From the NCBI RefSeq assembly GCF_900111965.1, contig NZ_FOJT01000004.1, forward strand, positions 186,001 through 250,000: a DNA stretch of 64,000 nucleotides, read 5' to 3'. The notes under the pieces are model-generated. The model was given only the letters and a program-made list of their open reading frames with translations. It was not told the DNA's origin and did no database searches. Each line of letters begins with the position of its first letter. Within the stretch, counting starts at the first letter, position 1. Source of the stretch: Flavobacterium swingsii (GTDB taxonomy: Bacteria > Bacteroidota > Bacteroidia > Flavobacteriales > Flavobacteriaceae). A program made the translations under genes and the position numbers. Of the stretch, positions 54,458 to 63,526 are shown one piece after another.

Positions 54458-55561
54458 TTATTTTACTTCTTTAATCAAATAAATATAAACAGGAAAGTGA
54501 TCACTAAACCCGATCTCATTATTACCATGTCGCAGTGGATAACCTTTGTATGGACCTACTTTTGTTATCATAAATGGCTTGTTGTAAATTCCTGCTTTCC
54601 AATATCTGAAGGAAGAAAAGTCAGTTTTTACTAATGTTTCTGACACCATTATTTGGTCAAAAATATCTCCTGCATCACGATAAAACAACGAAGCGTTTCC
54701 GTCTTTTGCCATTTGTTCGAATGGGTTATAAATATCACTTGGAGTTTCTAGTTCCGATTTTTTTAGTTTTGCGCCAATACCTTCTTTTACACTTTTGTTA
54801 TAACTTCCGTCATTCAAATCACCCATGGTGATTATTTTTGCATTTGGATTAATTTTTATAAGTGAATCAATAATCTTTCTGTTTAAAGCGCCTGCAGCTT
54901 CTCTAAAAGGGCTACTCTTTTTTTCTCCTCCTGAGCGTGACGGCCAGTGGTTTACAATAACATTTATTTCTTCTCCGTCAAGAAGTCCAGTTATAAGAAG
55001 CTGATCACGAGTATAAACTCGTGTATCCTCAGTTGTCGTAACAATAACATCATCTGTTTTTTCTTCTTCTTCTTTTTTCTTGGTCTTATCATTATTTCTG
55101 TAAACATATAAAGGAACATTTACATAACTTGTTGGTTGAAAATGTTTTTTCTGATACAAAAATGCTACATCAATTCCACGTTTGTCAGGAGAATCAAAAT
55201 GTACAATACCATAATCACTGCTTATAAGTTGCGGGTCTTTTACTAAATCCTCAAGAACGCCTCTGTTTTCAATTTCACAACCACCAATAAAGACAGGTGA
55301 ATTTTTATTGTTATCACCGGTTCCTATTTCAGATAAAACTCTACCTAAATTGTGTAATTTTTGTTTGTATTTTGTTGATGTCCAGTTCTGAGCGCCGCCG
55401 GGTAACCATTCCTCGTCGTTATTCGGATTGTTTATAGTATCAAAAAGATTTTCGAAATTATAAAAAGCAACCGTGTGAACAGCGTATTTTTTGGCTTGTG
55501 CATTTGCGCCTATTGTAAGAGACAAAAGGAATAAAAGGGTGAAAAAATTTCTAATTTTCAT
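54458..55561 (-). CDS. Secreted endonuclease/exonuclease/phosphatase family protein
   Basis: A 367-residue exported hydrolase of the DNase I-like fold; members cut nucleic acids, inositol phosphates or sphingomyelin. A signal peptide (residues 5-21, ending ANAQA) is followed by FYNFENLFDTIN, the metal glutamate region GGCEIENRGVLEDL, NHWPSRSGGEKKS, the catalytic GDLND block and the terminal SDHFPVYIYL. A Lys/Glu-rich insert (KKKEEEEKTDD, about 159-170) looks like a flexible loop. It is divergent from a TonB receptor and DUF5689-type lipoprotein; in flavobacteria this enzyme often sits beside such pairs (recollection). Substrate is not deducible. Confidence 0.88.
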   Translation of the reverse strand: MKIRNFFTLLFLLSLTIGANAQAKKYAVHTVAFYNFENLFDTINNPNNDEEWLPGGAQNWTSTKYKQKLHNLGRVLSEIGTGDNNKNSPVFIGGCEIENRGVLEDLVKDPQLISSDYGIVHFDSPDKRGIDVAFLYQKKHFQPTSYVNVPLYVYRNNDKTKKKEEEEKTDDVIVTTTEDTRVYTRDQLLITGLLDGEEINVIVNHWPSRSGGEKKSSPFREAAGALNRKIIDSLIKINPNAKIITMGDLNDGSYNKSVKEGIGAKLKKSELETPSDIYNPFEQMAKDGNASLFYRDAGDIFDQIMVSETLVKTDFSSFRYWKAGIYNKPFMITKVGPYKGYPLRHGNNEIGFSDHFPVYIYLIKEVK

Positions 55562-55893
55562 AAAATAATATTATTAGTTATTACAAATGCTAATTTAGCT
55601 TTTGGGGTTACAAATGTAAAATAATATTAGATATAGCCTAATTTTCATTTGTTAAGAAATGCTTATTTTAAAAAAATAATAACACAAAAGCATTGCTAAC
55701 CTTATATATTATTGATAAACAGATGAAAAAAACACGAATAAAACTCCCCAGAATTAGCTTGCTAAGGTTAATATAACATCAAATTTAACATAAGTTTTGT
55801 AAAAAATGTTCAAAATGTAATTTAATCTTGTAAATTTGTCGCCCCATTTAATTTGATTATGAACTTAAATAGGGATTAACTTTAATTTAATTT
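55562..55893. other. Divergent intergenic region phosphoesterase / TonB receptor
   Basis: 332 bp without a gene. TAAATTTG at 55831-55838 is a plus-strand -7 box 56 bp before the receptor ATG; no TTG lies at proper distance. On the minus strand TACATTTG (55611-55618) is a -7 candidate for the phosphoesterase, also without a clear -33. No hairpin, repeat or known operator was recognised. Confidence 0.5.
55831..55838 (+). promoter_or_regulatory. Candidate -7 box of the TonB receptor operon
   Basis: TAAATTTG, exact to the flavobacterial -7 pattern. The missing -33 may mean an activator is needed, which would suit a regulated nutrient receptor (inference). Confidence 0.45.
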
Positions 55894-58653
55894 ATGAAAA
55901 AATTTGTTCTTAGTACACTATTTGTATTACAAGCTTTTTTTGGTTTCGCTCAAACTACTACTGGAATTACTGGTAGAGTTGTAGATGCTAAATCGCAAAA
56001 ACCATTACAAAATGTTGTTGCTTCAATTCAAAACACAAATTTCACTCAGATGTCTAATGCTGATGGTAAATTTACGTTTTCGGGACTTGCAAAAGGCGGT
56101 CAATTATTACAAATCAAGAGTGATGGTTACAAAACTCAGTTATTTCCAGTTGAAATTTTAGAGAACCAAATGCTAGATTTAGGTGTTGTTGTTTTAGAGG
56201 AAGATATTACTCAGGAGCAACAAACAAGTTTAATTACCATTACCGAAAATGATTTAGGTGATGAAGGAAGTGGTTCTGAAGGAACTGCAAGTTTATTACA
56301 AGCTTCACGTGATACTTTTTTGCAAGCTGCTGCCTATAATTTTGGTCAAGCTCGTTTTAGTGTTAGAGGTATTGATAATGAGTATTCTAATATTATGATT
56401 AATGGACTTTCTATGAATCGTGTTGCGGATGGAAGACCACAATATGGTGATTGGGGAGGATTAAACGATGCAACTCGTAACCAAGAATTCACAAACGGTT
56501 CTGCGCCTTCTGATTATGTTTTTGGAGGAATTGCAGGAACACAAGAAATAAATACAAGAGCTTCTTTGTACAGAAAAGGAACTAGACTTTCGTTTCTTAA
56601 TACCAACACAAATTACGCATTCAGAATGATGGCAACCCATGTTTCTGGTATGAGAACAGATGGTTGGGCTTATGTTATTTCGGCAGGAAGACGTTGGGCA
56701 GAAAATGGTTATTTTGAAGGAACTAACTACAGTGCAAACTCTTTCTTTGCTAGTGTTGAGAAAAAAATAAACGAAAATCATAGTTTGAATTTTACTTCGA
56801 TTTATGCTCAAAACAAAAGAGGGAAAAATTCTCCAAACACTGATGAGCAATCTGATTTAGCAGGAATAAAATATAATTCTTATTGGGGTTACCAAGAAGG
56901 TGAAAAAAGAAATTCACGTTTCAAAAACTCAGAAGAGCCAATAATGATGTTAACTCATTACTGGAAAGTAAATCCTAAAACGAATTTAAATACTACAGTA
57001 TCTTATCAAATAGGACAAATAGGAAATAGTCGTTTAGATTATATGAAAGCTGATAATCCAGACCCAACTTACTATAGAAAATTACCAAGTTTCAAAGCAA
57101 ATGAGTTTTTTGATAATGTTTATCTAGGAAATACACCTGCTAATATTGCTGCTGCAGCTGAATTGAAAGAATCTTTCCTTGCTAACAAGCAATTAGATTG
57201 GAAAAATATTTACAGAATAAATACTGAAAGTATTGCTAACGGAAGCAGAATAGTACAATACGAAGACAGAAACGACGAAAATATTGCTACAGCAAGTACT
57301 AATTTGTTTTCACAACTATCTGACAATATAGTATTAAATGCAGGTGCAACTTATCAAATGTCTAAAACTAAAAATTTCAAGAATATGCTTGATCTTTTAG
57401 GAGGAACTTACTTTACAGACATTAGTACATTTGGATTTGGACCACAACAACAATCTGATTTGAACAATCCAAACAGAACAGTTGGAGTTAGCGATAAGTA
57501 TGGTTATAATTATAATATTGATGCAACTAAATTAGAAGCGTTTACACAATTCAAATTTGTTTACAAAAAAGTAGATTTCTATTTGGCTCAAACATTTTCT
57601 CGTTCAGGATACCAAAGAGAAGGTTTTTATAAAAACGGATATTACCCAACAACTTCTTTAGGAAAAAGTGAAAAAAAGAGTTTCGATAACTTCGGATTCA
57701 AAGGAGGAATGACATACAAAATCTCTGGAAGACACTTTATCGACTTCAATAGTATTTACATGACAAAAGCGCCAAATACAAAAGATGTGTTCCCTAATGC
57801 ACGTGTAAATAATTCTGTTACAGAAGATATTACAAATGAAAACATAAAAGGAGTAGATTTAAGTTATATCATCAAAATGCCAAGCTTCAAAGCTCGTTTT
57901 ACAGGATATTTCTCAGAAACATCTAATGCTACCGACATCAATTTTTATTATGCTGATGGTTTAGGACTAGATAGTGGTGCATTTGTATCGGAAATTGTTA
58001 CTGGAATAAATAAGAAAAATAGAGGTGTTGAAGTTGGTTTAGAGTACCAAGTAACATCAACTATAAAACTTACTGGAGTTGCTGCTTACGGAGAATTTAC
58101 ACTTATAAATGATCCTAATGTAAGTCTTACTAATGATGCAACTGCAACAGTTACATCTTATGGTGTGGCTAAAATGACGGGATACAAACAATCAGGAACT
58201 CCACAACAAGCCTATTCAGTAGGGGTAGAATATAGAGATCCTAAATTCTGGTGGATTGGTGCTAATGCAAACTATATGGCAGATACTTATTTAGATGTTT
58301 CTACTATCAGAAGAACTTCAAATTATTATGACCCATTAAATAACACTGGTATAATTATTGATCAAAATCTTGCCGATAAATATTTGACACAAGAGAAGTT
58401 TAATCCAATTCGTTTGTTTAATTTAGTAGGAGGAAAATCTTGGAGAATAAAAGACAAGACATTAGGTCTTTTTGCAAACGTAAACAATGTTTTAGATTTT
58501 AAATATAAAACAGGAGGTTTCGAACAGTCAAGAAATGCATCATACAAACAAGATTATGAAGACCATCAATCTAACGGACCAAGTGTTTTTGCACCAAAAT
58601 ATTTTTATGGTTACGGAAGAACTTATATGGTAAATGTTTATTTAACTTTCTAA
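55894..58653 (+). CDS. TonB-dependent outer membrane receptor
   Basis: A 919-residue receptor that imports a substrate with TonB energy. It has a signal peptide (residues 4-19, ending GFAQ), a carboxypeptidase-regulatory-like domain (about 24-100, TGITGRVVDAKSQKPLQNV), a linker with the conserved TITENDLGDEGSGSEG (about 115-130), a plug domain (about 132-235) with RGIDNEYSNIMINGL and a beta-barrel ending in an aromatic residue (YLTF). The ARFSVRGID start and length resemble receptors paired with DUF5689 lipoproteins rather than SusC. The lipoprotein gene follows after 6 bp, so the two form an operon. Substrate unknown; the neighbouring secreted phosphoesterase hints at phosphorylated or nucleic-acid substrates. 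Confidence 0.92.
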   Translation: MKKFVLSTLFVLQAFFGFAQTTTGITGRVVDAKSQKPLQNVVASIQNTNFTQMSNADGKFTFSGLAKGGQLLQIKSDGYKTQLFPVEILENQMLDLGVVVLEEDITQEQQTSLITITENDLGDEGSGSEGTASLLQASRDTFLQAAAYNFGQARFSVRGIDNEYSNIMINGLSMNRVADGRPQYGDWGGLNDATRNQEFTNGSAPSDYVFGGIAGTQEINTRASLYRKGTRLSFLNTNTNYAFRMMATHVSGMRTDGWAYVISAGRRWAENGYFEGTNYSANSFFASVEKKINENHSLNFTSIYAQNKRGKNSPNTDEQSDLAGIKYNSYWGYQEGEKRNSRFKNSEEPIMMLTHYWKVNPKTNLNTTVSYQIGQIGNSRLDYMKADNPDPTYYRKLPSFKANEFFDNVYLGNTPANIAAAAELKESFLANKQLDWKNIYRINTESIANGSRIVQYEDRNDENIATASTNLFSQLSDNIVLNAGATYQMSKTKNFKNMLDLLGGTYFTDISTFGFGPQQQSDLNNPNRTVGVSDKYGYNYNIDATKLEAFTQFKFVYKKVDFYLAQTFSRSGYQREGFYKNGYYPTTSLGKSEKKSFDNFGFKGGMTYKISGRHFIDFNSIYMTKAPNTKDVFPNARVNNSVTEDITNENIKGVDLSYIIKMPSFKARFTGYFSETSNATDINFYYADGLGLDSGAFVSEIVTGINKKNRGVEVGLEYQVTSTIKLTGVAAYGEFTLINDPNVSLTNDATATVTSYGVAKMTGYKQSGTPQQAYSVGVEYRDPKFWWIGANANYMADTYLDVSTIRRTSNYYDPLNNTGIIIDQNLADKYLTQEKFNPIRLFNLVGGKSWRIKDKTLGLFANVNNVLDFKYKTGGFEQSRNASYKQDYEDHQSNGPSVFAPKYFYGYGRTYMVNVYLTF

Positions 58654-58659
58654 AAAATA

Positions 58660-60012
58660 ATGATTATGAAAAATAATATAAAAAATGTTTTTTCTATAGT
58701 TGCTCTTTTCGGTCTATTTTCTAGTTGTGTAAACGACACTTTTGAAGATCCAAAACAAGACGATTGTATTAGTTCAGGTTTGGTAAAAACCAAAGAAGTA
58801 AGCGATATTTATACCGTTGCTACTAATACTACAGCTATTTATGCTGCAGATGATATTATCGAAGCTTATGTAATCTCTAGTGATGAAGGCGGAAATTTCT
58901 ACAAAAAAATGTATTTGCAACCTACGGATGGATCTAAAGGTTTCATTCTTTCTATAGATGAAGTAAACGTTTATACGAAACATATGGAACCAGGAAGAAA
59001 AGTGTTCGTAAAACTAAAAGGACTTGCTTATGCAAATCCAACAAGTTTTGATAGAGGCTTAACTTTTGGGGCACCTCCAACAGATATTTATGCTGTAGAC
59101 AGATTGGCTAATTACAAAGGAAGTATTTTGCCTTCATGCGAATCTGGAAACGAAGAGGTTTTTGTAAAACGCCTTACAATTTCTCAAGCTTTAAGCGATG
59201 TTTATTTAAATACACTTGTAGAAATAAGCGATGTTCAGTTTAAAACTGATTGTGCTACATACAGCAAAAAAGATTTTGATACCAGTTTAAAAATCACGAA
59301 CGGAATAACAACAACAACTTTAGACGTTAGAACAAGTCGTTTTGCAAACTTTGCAGGAAATTATGTTCCATCTGGAAGAGGTACTATTAGAGGGGTTTTA
59401 GCTAAATATAACAACGGGTACCAACTTGTTCTTAGAAACGAAAGAGATGTGAAAATGACTGGACCTAGAATCCAAGTAGTTTCATTGCCAAAAGGAGGAA
59501 GCGCAATCACATACGACGCAACTCTAAACGAAGGTTTTACTAGCTATGCTACAACTACAACAGGAGCAAATTTACCTAAATATGTAAATGATGCGGCAGT
59601 AGGATTCAAATATTGGGATGTTGTTTTGTTTAGTAGTAACAAATACATACAGGTATCTGCATTTAACAATGGTTGTACCAAAGCTTATTTTGTAGTGCCA
59701 GTAAATTTTGCTCTTGCAAATGGTTTTTCATTTAAAACAAAAGACGGTTTCAATGACGGGAATCCTTTAAAAGTTTACTATTCTACGGATTATGTTCCTA
59801 GTGGAAATATGAGTCAAGCTACACTTGTTGATATTACATCTAACTTTGCAATATCTACAGGATCTACATCTGGTTATGCAACAAATTTTACAAATAGTGG
59901 AACTTATCCTATTCCTCCATCATTAGCAGGAAATGGTTATTTCATTTTCGAATATGACGGAACGACAGGAAAAACAACAACTATTCAGTTAGATGATATT
60001 GTTATAAACTAA
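58660..60012 (+). CDS. DUF5689-type surface lipoprotein
   Basis: A 450-residue lipoprotein: hydrophobic residues 9-20 and lipobox FSSC, Cys23, then VNDTFEDP. Residues about 40-255 resemble DUF5689 (VSDIYTVA ... IIEAYVISSDEGGNFYKKMYLQ, FVKLKGLAYAN), an OB-like domain common next to TonB receptors. The C-terminal part (about 280-450, FTSYATTTTGANLPKYVND ... YFIFEYDGTTGKTTTIQLDDIVI) is a jelly-roll/choice-of-anchor type domain. It may begin at 58666 (second ATG). It probably acts as the receptor's surface partner, like SusD in other systems (inference). Confidence 0.8.
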   Translation: MIMKNNIKNVFSIVALFGLFSSCVNDTFEDPKQDDCISSGLVKTKEVSDIYTVATNTTAIYAADDIIEAYVISSDEGGNFYKKMYLQPTDGSKGFILSIDEVNVYTKHMEPGRKVFVKLKGLAYANPTSFDRGLTFGAPPTDIYAVDRLANYKGSILPSCESGNEEVFVKRLTISQALSDVYLNTLVEISDVQFKTDCATYSKKDFDTSLKITNGITTTTLDVRTSRFANFAGNYVPSGRGTIRGVLAKYNNGYQLVLRNERDVKMTGPRIQVVSLPKGGSAITYDATLNEGFTSYATTTTGANLPKYVNDAAVGFKYWDVVLFSSNKYIQVSAFNNGCTKAYFVVPVNFALANGFSFKTKDGFNDGNPLKVYYSTDYVPSGNMSQATLVDITSNFAISTGSTSGYATNFTNSGTYPIPPSLAGNGYFIFEYDGTTGKTTTIQLDDIVIN

Positions 60013-60030
60013 GCGTTTTAATAATTAAGC

Positions 60031-60063
60031 AAAAAAGAGTTACAGAAATGTAACTCTTTTTTT
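60031..60063 (+). terminator. Terminator of the TonB receptor/lipoprotein operon
   Basis: AAAAAAGAGTTACA (60031-60044), GAAA loop, TGTAACTCTTTTTTT (60049-60063). The stem is almost identical to that of the gpsA terminator 110 bp away. Confidence 0.9.
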
Positions 60064-60103
60064 ATAACCCTAATTATTTAATTTTTTATTAAACCCGATA
60101 GCG

Positions 60104-60200
60104 TAAATTTGCAACCCGTGACCACAAAAAGGATAAAATCCAATCGTAAAAGGCGACAAGAATAAAAATAAAAAAGAGTTACATTTTGTAACTCTTTTTT
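60104..60200 (+). ncRNA. Possible small RNA between two terminators
   Basis: TAAATTTG (60104-60111) is an exact -7 box, with a T-run rather than TTG 19 bp upstream. About 60 bases later lies a strong hairpin with T-run (60171-60200). A transcript starting near 60118 would be roughly 80-85 nt and end at that hairpin. No open frame is present. Low confidence: the segment could equally be spacer between convergent terminators. Confidence 0.25.
60171..60200 (-). terminator. Terminator of gpsA (works on either strand)
   Basis: AAAAAGAGTTACA (60171-60183), TTT loop, TGTAACTCTTTTTT (60187-60200). It ends 1 bp before the gpsA stop codon. Confidence 0.88.
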
Positions 60201-60201
60201 A

Positions 60202-61197
60202 TTAATCCAACTTATCAGTTAGTTTTTCGAATACTTTTTTAGCACTTTTTCCTTCGTATAAAATCTCGTAAACGGCATCGATAATAGGAGTTTTAGCCTT
60301 GTAATCTTGGTTTAGCTTCCAAGCACTTTTGGTTGCATAATAACCTTCGGCAACCATACTCATTTCCATTTGAGCCGATTTTACGGTATATCCTTTCCCA
60401 ATCATATTTCCAAACATTCTATTTCTAGAAAACACCGAATATCCTGTAACTAACAAATCGCCTAAGTAAGCCGAATCGTTTATGTTACGTTTCATTTTGT
60501 GCACTTTCTTGATGAATTTTTTCATTTCACGAATACCGTTACTCATCAATACCGATTGAAAATTATCACCATAACCCAAACCATGAGCAATTCCTGCTGC
60601 AATGGCGTAAATGTTTTTTAGCATTGCGGCATATTCCGTTCCTATAATGTCATCAGAAATTTTTGCTTTAATAAAATGTCCAGACAAACAATTGGCTACT
60701 ATTTTTGCTTTTTTAGCATCGCCACAAGCAATGGTTAGATATGACAAACGCTCTAATGCTACTTCTTCGGCGTGACATGGCCCTGTAATGACGCCAATAT
60801 TATCGAAAGGAATGTTGTAGGTTTTATTAAAATGTTCGCCAACAATAAGACTCGTTTCAGGAACAATTCCCTTAATAGCCGAAAAAATTATTTTACCCTC
60901 AAGGCTTTCGGTCATTTTTTCGAGTTCGCCACCCAAAAATGCCGATGGAATAGCAAAAATAATATAATCGGCATAAGCAACCGCTTCGTTTATATTTGTT
61001 GTAAGGCGCAATTTATTTGTGTCAAATTCAACACCAGTTAAATAATTTGGGTTGTGTTTGTATGTTTTAATGTGGTTTACAGCTTCTTCGTTACGCATAT
61101 ACCAAGATACTTCGTCTAGATTTACGCATAACATTTTAGTGATGGCAGTTGCCCAACTTCCTCCGCCAATTACGGCAAATTTTGGTTTTGTAGTCAT
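60202..61197 (-). CDS. gpsA: Glycerol-3-phosphate dehydrogenase [NAD(P)+]
   Basis: Makes sn-glycerol 3-phosphate from dihydroxyacetone phosphate for phospholipid synthesis. From ATG 61197 the protein is 331 residues: MTTKPKFAVIGGGSWATAITKM with the dinucleotide-binding GGGSWAT at 11-17, IFAIPSAFL, FSAIKGIVPET, GPCHAEEVALE, AMLKNIYAIAAGI and GLGYGDNFQS. The frame extends to 61230, but a -7 box (61218-61225 on the minus strand) overlaps that extension, so the extra 11 codons are not likely to be translated. Convergent with the DUF5689 lipoprotein gene. Confidence 0.95.
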   Translation of the reverse strand: MTTKPKFAVIGGGSWATAITKMLCVNLDEVSWYMRNEEAVNHIKTYKHNPNYLTGVEFDTNKLRLTTNINEAVAYADYIIFAIPSAFLGGELEKMTESLEGKIIFSAIKGIVPETSLIVGEHFNKTYNIPFDNIGVITGPCHAEEVALERLSYLTIACGDAKKAKIVANCLSGHFIKAKISDDIIGTEYAAMLKNIYAIAAGIAHGLGYGDNFQSVLMSNGIREMKKFIKKVHKMKRNINDSAYLGDLLVTGYSVFSRNRMFGNMIGKGYTVKSAQMEMSMVAEGYYATKSAWKLNQDYKAKTPIIDAVYEILYEGKSAKKVFEKLTDKLD

Positions 61198-61217
61198 TAC
61201 AAAAAAATTTAGTGTTT

Positions 61218-61225
61218 CAAAAGTA
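61218..61225 (-). promoter_or_regulatory. Candidate -7 box of gpsA
   Basis: TACTTTTG on the minus strand, exact to TAnnTTTG; the -33 would be TTT rather than TTG. It lies 20 bp before the preferred gpsA ATG and helps choose that start. Confidence 0.5.
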
Positions 61226-61393
61226 AGCAAAATAGTGTAAACATGAAAGTTATTGCTGTAATGCTACAAGAATAAAGGCTTTATAAAATTTAACATTAGT
61301 TTTTTATTTTTTATACAATTTAAAAATATTTCTAACGTTATAGTTACAAGTTAGTTAAGTATATTAAAAATAAGTTTTGTTTTTGGTGTTTAG

Positions 61394-61433
61394 AAAAAAA
61401 GGCGTTCAGGAGATTGTTTCTTGAACGCCTTTT
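61394..61433 (-). terminator. Terminator of the alcohol dehydrogenase gene
   Basis: On the minus strand AAAAGGCGTTCAAG and CTGAACGCCTTTTTTT arms form a 12-13-bp stem with a T-run, about 21 bp after the stop codon. The remaining gap to gpsA (61234-61393) is AT-rich without visible features. Confidence 0.85.
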
Positions 61434-61454
61434 GAAATTTAGGAGTTAATATTT

Positions 61455-62621
61455 CTAATAACTGCCTTCTACAATTTCTTTTACTCTTTGCAAAGTGATA
61501 TTTTGTTTCTCACCCAATGCTTTCCAACCTCTTGTTTCGAAACGATTTACAATAAAGTCTGCCGATTTTTTGTAATCTTCGGTATATTCCGACAGTTTGG
61601 TTTGCATTCCCATTTTGTGAAGGAATTCGATGGTTTTTTCTATCGCTTTTTCAGCTTTTTCTTCGATTGAATCTCCTGAAACATTAAAAATTCTTTCGCC
61701 ATATTGTGCTAATTTGTCTTTTTTGGTTTCAAACATTACTTTATACAAACTTGGCGCAATAACTGCCAATGTTCTGGCGTGATCTATTTCGTACAAAGCG
61801 GTTAGTTCGTGACCAATCATGTGCGTTGCCCAGTCTGAAGGAACTCCTTTTTGTATTAATCCGTTTAGCGCCATTGTTGCACACCACATAAAGTTGGAAG
61901 CCAACTTATAATCCGTTGGATTTTCTACAACATTTGGACCAATTTCTACTAATGTTTGCAAAATGCTTTCGGCGATTCGGTCTTGCAAAATAGCATCGTG
62001 CGGATAGGTTAAATATTGTTCCATAACATGCGTAAATGCATCTACAACACCATTTTCTAATTGGCGTTTGGGTAATGAAGCAATCACTGTTGGATCACAA
62101 ATAGAAAATTTTGGAAACAAAGCACTACCGCCCAAAACGAGTTTTTCTTGAGTCGCTTCGATGGTTACCACTGCGCCTGAATTCATTTCCGATCCAGTTG
62201 CGGGTAATGTAAGAACGGTTCCGAAAGAAATTACTTTAGATAAATCAGTAAATAATACTTTGTTTTTAAGAATATCGATAGGATTTCCTTCAAAATTCGT
62301 TGCGCCCGAAATAAATTTCACGCCATCGATAACGCTTCCGCCACCAACGGCAAGAATGAAAGTTATTTTTTCTTTTCTAACAATTTCGACAGCAGTCATT
62401 AAAGTTTCAAAACGCGGATTGGGTTCGATACCACCAAATTCGATAATGTCGAATCCTTGTAAATTTTTGATTACTTGTTCGTGGATTCCGTTTTTAAAAA
62501 TACTTCCGCCACCATAAGCTAGAAGGATTTTTGCGTTTTTTGGAACTAATTTTGATAATTTTTCTATTTGTCCTTTGCCAAAAATGTAATTGGTCGGATT
62601 GTATAATTCGAAGTTTAACAT
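61455..62621 (-). CDS. Iron/zinc-containing alcohol dehydrogenase, YqhD-like
   Basis: A 388-residue NAD(P)H-dependent aldehyde reductase of family III alcohol dehydrogenases. Metal ligands D194, H198, H267 and H281 fall at the same numbers I recall for E. coli YqhD. Nucleotide-binding glycines are visible as YGGGSIFKNG (36-45) and VGGGSVIDG (92-100), with PATGSEMNSGAV near 140. The likely role is detoxification of short-chain aldehydes, using NADPH; butanol dehydrogenase is the alternative name. It is single, between gpsA and nadD. Confidence 0.92.
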   Translation of the reverse strand: MLNFELYNPTNYIFGKGQIEKLSKLVPKNAKILLAYGGGSIFKNGIHEQVIKNLQGFDIIEFGGIEPNPRFETLMTAVEIVRKEKITFILAVGGGSVIDGVKFISGATNFEGNPIDILKNKVLFTDLSKVISFGTVLTLPATGSEMNSGAVVTIEATQEKLVLGGSALFPKFSICDPTVIASLPKRQLENGVVDAFTHVMEQYLTYPHDAILQDRIAESILQTLVEIGPNVVENPTDYKLASNFMWCATMALNGLIQKGVPSDWATHMIGHELTALYEIDHARTLAVIAPSLYKVMFETKKDKLAQYGERIFNVSGDSIEEKAEKAIEKTIEFLHKMGMQTKLSEYTEDYKKSADFIVNRFETRGWKALGEKQNITLQRVKEIVEGSY

Positions 62622-62738
62622 GACTTTTTATTTATTTTTTTAAAGTTATGAAAGTTTCTTCGGAAGAATTATAAAACTATGTTAATTGAAAATATTATTT
62701 TTTAGAATATTGTAGATTATATAAAAAACCAAAGCCTT

Positions 62739-62810
62739 TTGTCATTTCGACGAAGGAGAAATCTCATAAATTGAGTAACTATTGAGATTCTTCGTTTCTC
62801 AGAATGACAA
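62739..62810. repeat. Inverted repeat with TTGTCATT ends between the alcohol dehydrogenase gene and nadD
   Basis: Two 28-base arms (62739-62766 and 62783-62810) pair imperfectly: TTGTCATTTCGACGAAGGAG.. with ..TCTCAGAATGACAA, and the inner AATCTCA/TGAGATT pairs well around a 16-base centre. The layout (TTGTCATTtcgacgaaGGAGAAATCTC) matches a repetitive element I recall from flavobacteria. A smaller relative lies at 26903-26951. The rest of this 244-bp gap is AT-rich and featureless. Confidence 0.75.
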
Positions 62811-62865
62811 ACTCCTTTTAATATTCAAGCAATTTTTAAATATTAGCAATATCTAAAAAGCAATA

Positions 62866-63447
62866 TTACTTTTTGTAAAAATTATTATGATTTATATATT
62901 CCCAAACTTTAGATGGTAATAAGGGTTGAATGTTTTTTTTGTTTTTAATGTTTTCACGAATAAAAGTCGATGATATTTCTACAATTGGAGCGTTTATAAT
63001 GTGAATTTTCGAATTGTTTTTGAATTCTATATTATCTGCTTCGGAAGAAACTCTTGGATATACATAAATCTCATGGTTTTGTAAAATCGCTTCGTAGTTT
63101 TTCCATTTATGAAATGATTTTAAATTGTCTTCGCCCATAATTAATGAGAATTCATTTTTCGGGAATTTGTCTTGTAAATGCACCAAAGTATTTACCGTAT
63201 AATTGGGTTGAGGCAGTTTAAATTCTATGTCTGACGGTTTGATTTTTGGATAATCTTCCGTGGCTAAATTCACTAAATGCAAACGATGATAATCGTCGAG
63301 CAAAGTGTCTTTCTTTTTTAACGGATTGTGTGGCGTGACAACCATCCAGATTTGTTCTAAATCAGAATGTTCGGCCATGTGGTTGGCAATAATTAGATGC
63401 CCAATATGAATGGGATTAAAGGTTCCGAAATATAAGCCTATTTTCAT
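62866..63447 (-). CDS. nadD: Nicotinate-nucleotide adenylyltransferase
   Basis: Adenylylates nicotinate mononucleotide in NAD synthesis. From ATG 63447 the protein is 193 residues and begins MKIGLYFGTFNPIHIGHLIIAN, with the nucleotidyltransferase GTFNPIHIGH at 8-17. WMVVTPHNPLKKK, SLIMGEDNLKSFHKW and APIVEISSTFIRENI (ISSTxIR motif) follow in order. The open frame extends to 63495, but those codons lie before the conserved start. The nadD of related species has the same length. Confidence 0.95.
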   Translation of the reverse strand: MKIGLYFGTFNPIHIGHLIIANHMAEHSDLEQIWMVVTPHNPLKKKDTLLDDYHRLHLVNLATEDYPKIKPSDIEFKLPQPNYTVNTLVHLQDKFPKNEFSLIMGEDNLKSFHKWKNYEAILQNHEIYVYPRVSSEADNIEFKNNSKIHIINAPIVEISSTFIRENIKNKKNIQPLLPSKVWEYINHNNFYKK

Positions 63448-63526
63448 AATTTGATTAGTAAGAGATAGGGTTATGTACAAAAAACGCTGTTGCATGTTCG
63501 TTTTTTATATGAGCCAATCTTGATGT

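Noticed and set aside
54940..54949. GACGGCCAGT, the core of a common cloning-vector primer
   Set aside because: It is in frame in the conserved NHWPSRSGG block of the phosphoesterase, and no vector sequence surrounds it; coincidence.
61198..61230. N-terminal extension of gpsA
   Set aside because: It overlaps a -7 box on the same strand and adds residues not found before the Rossmann start in this family.
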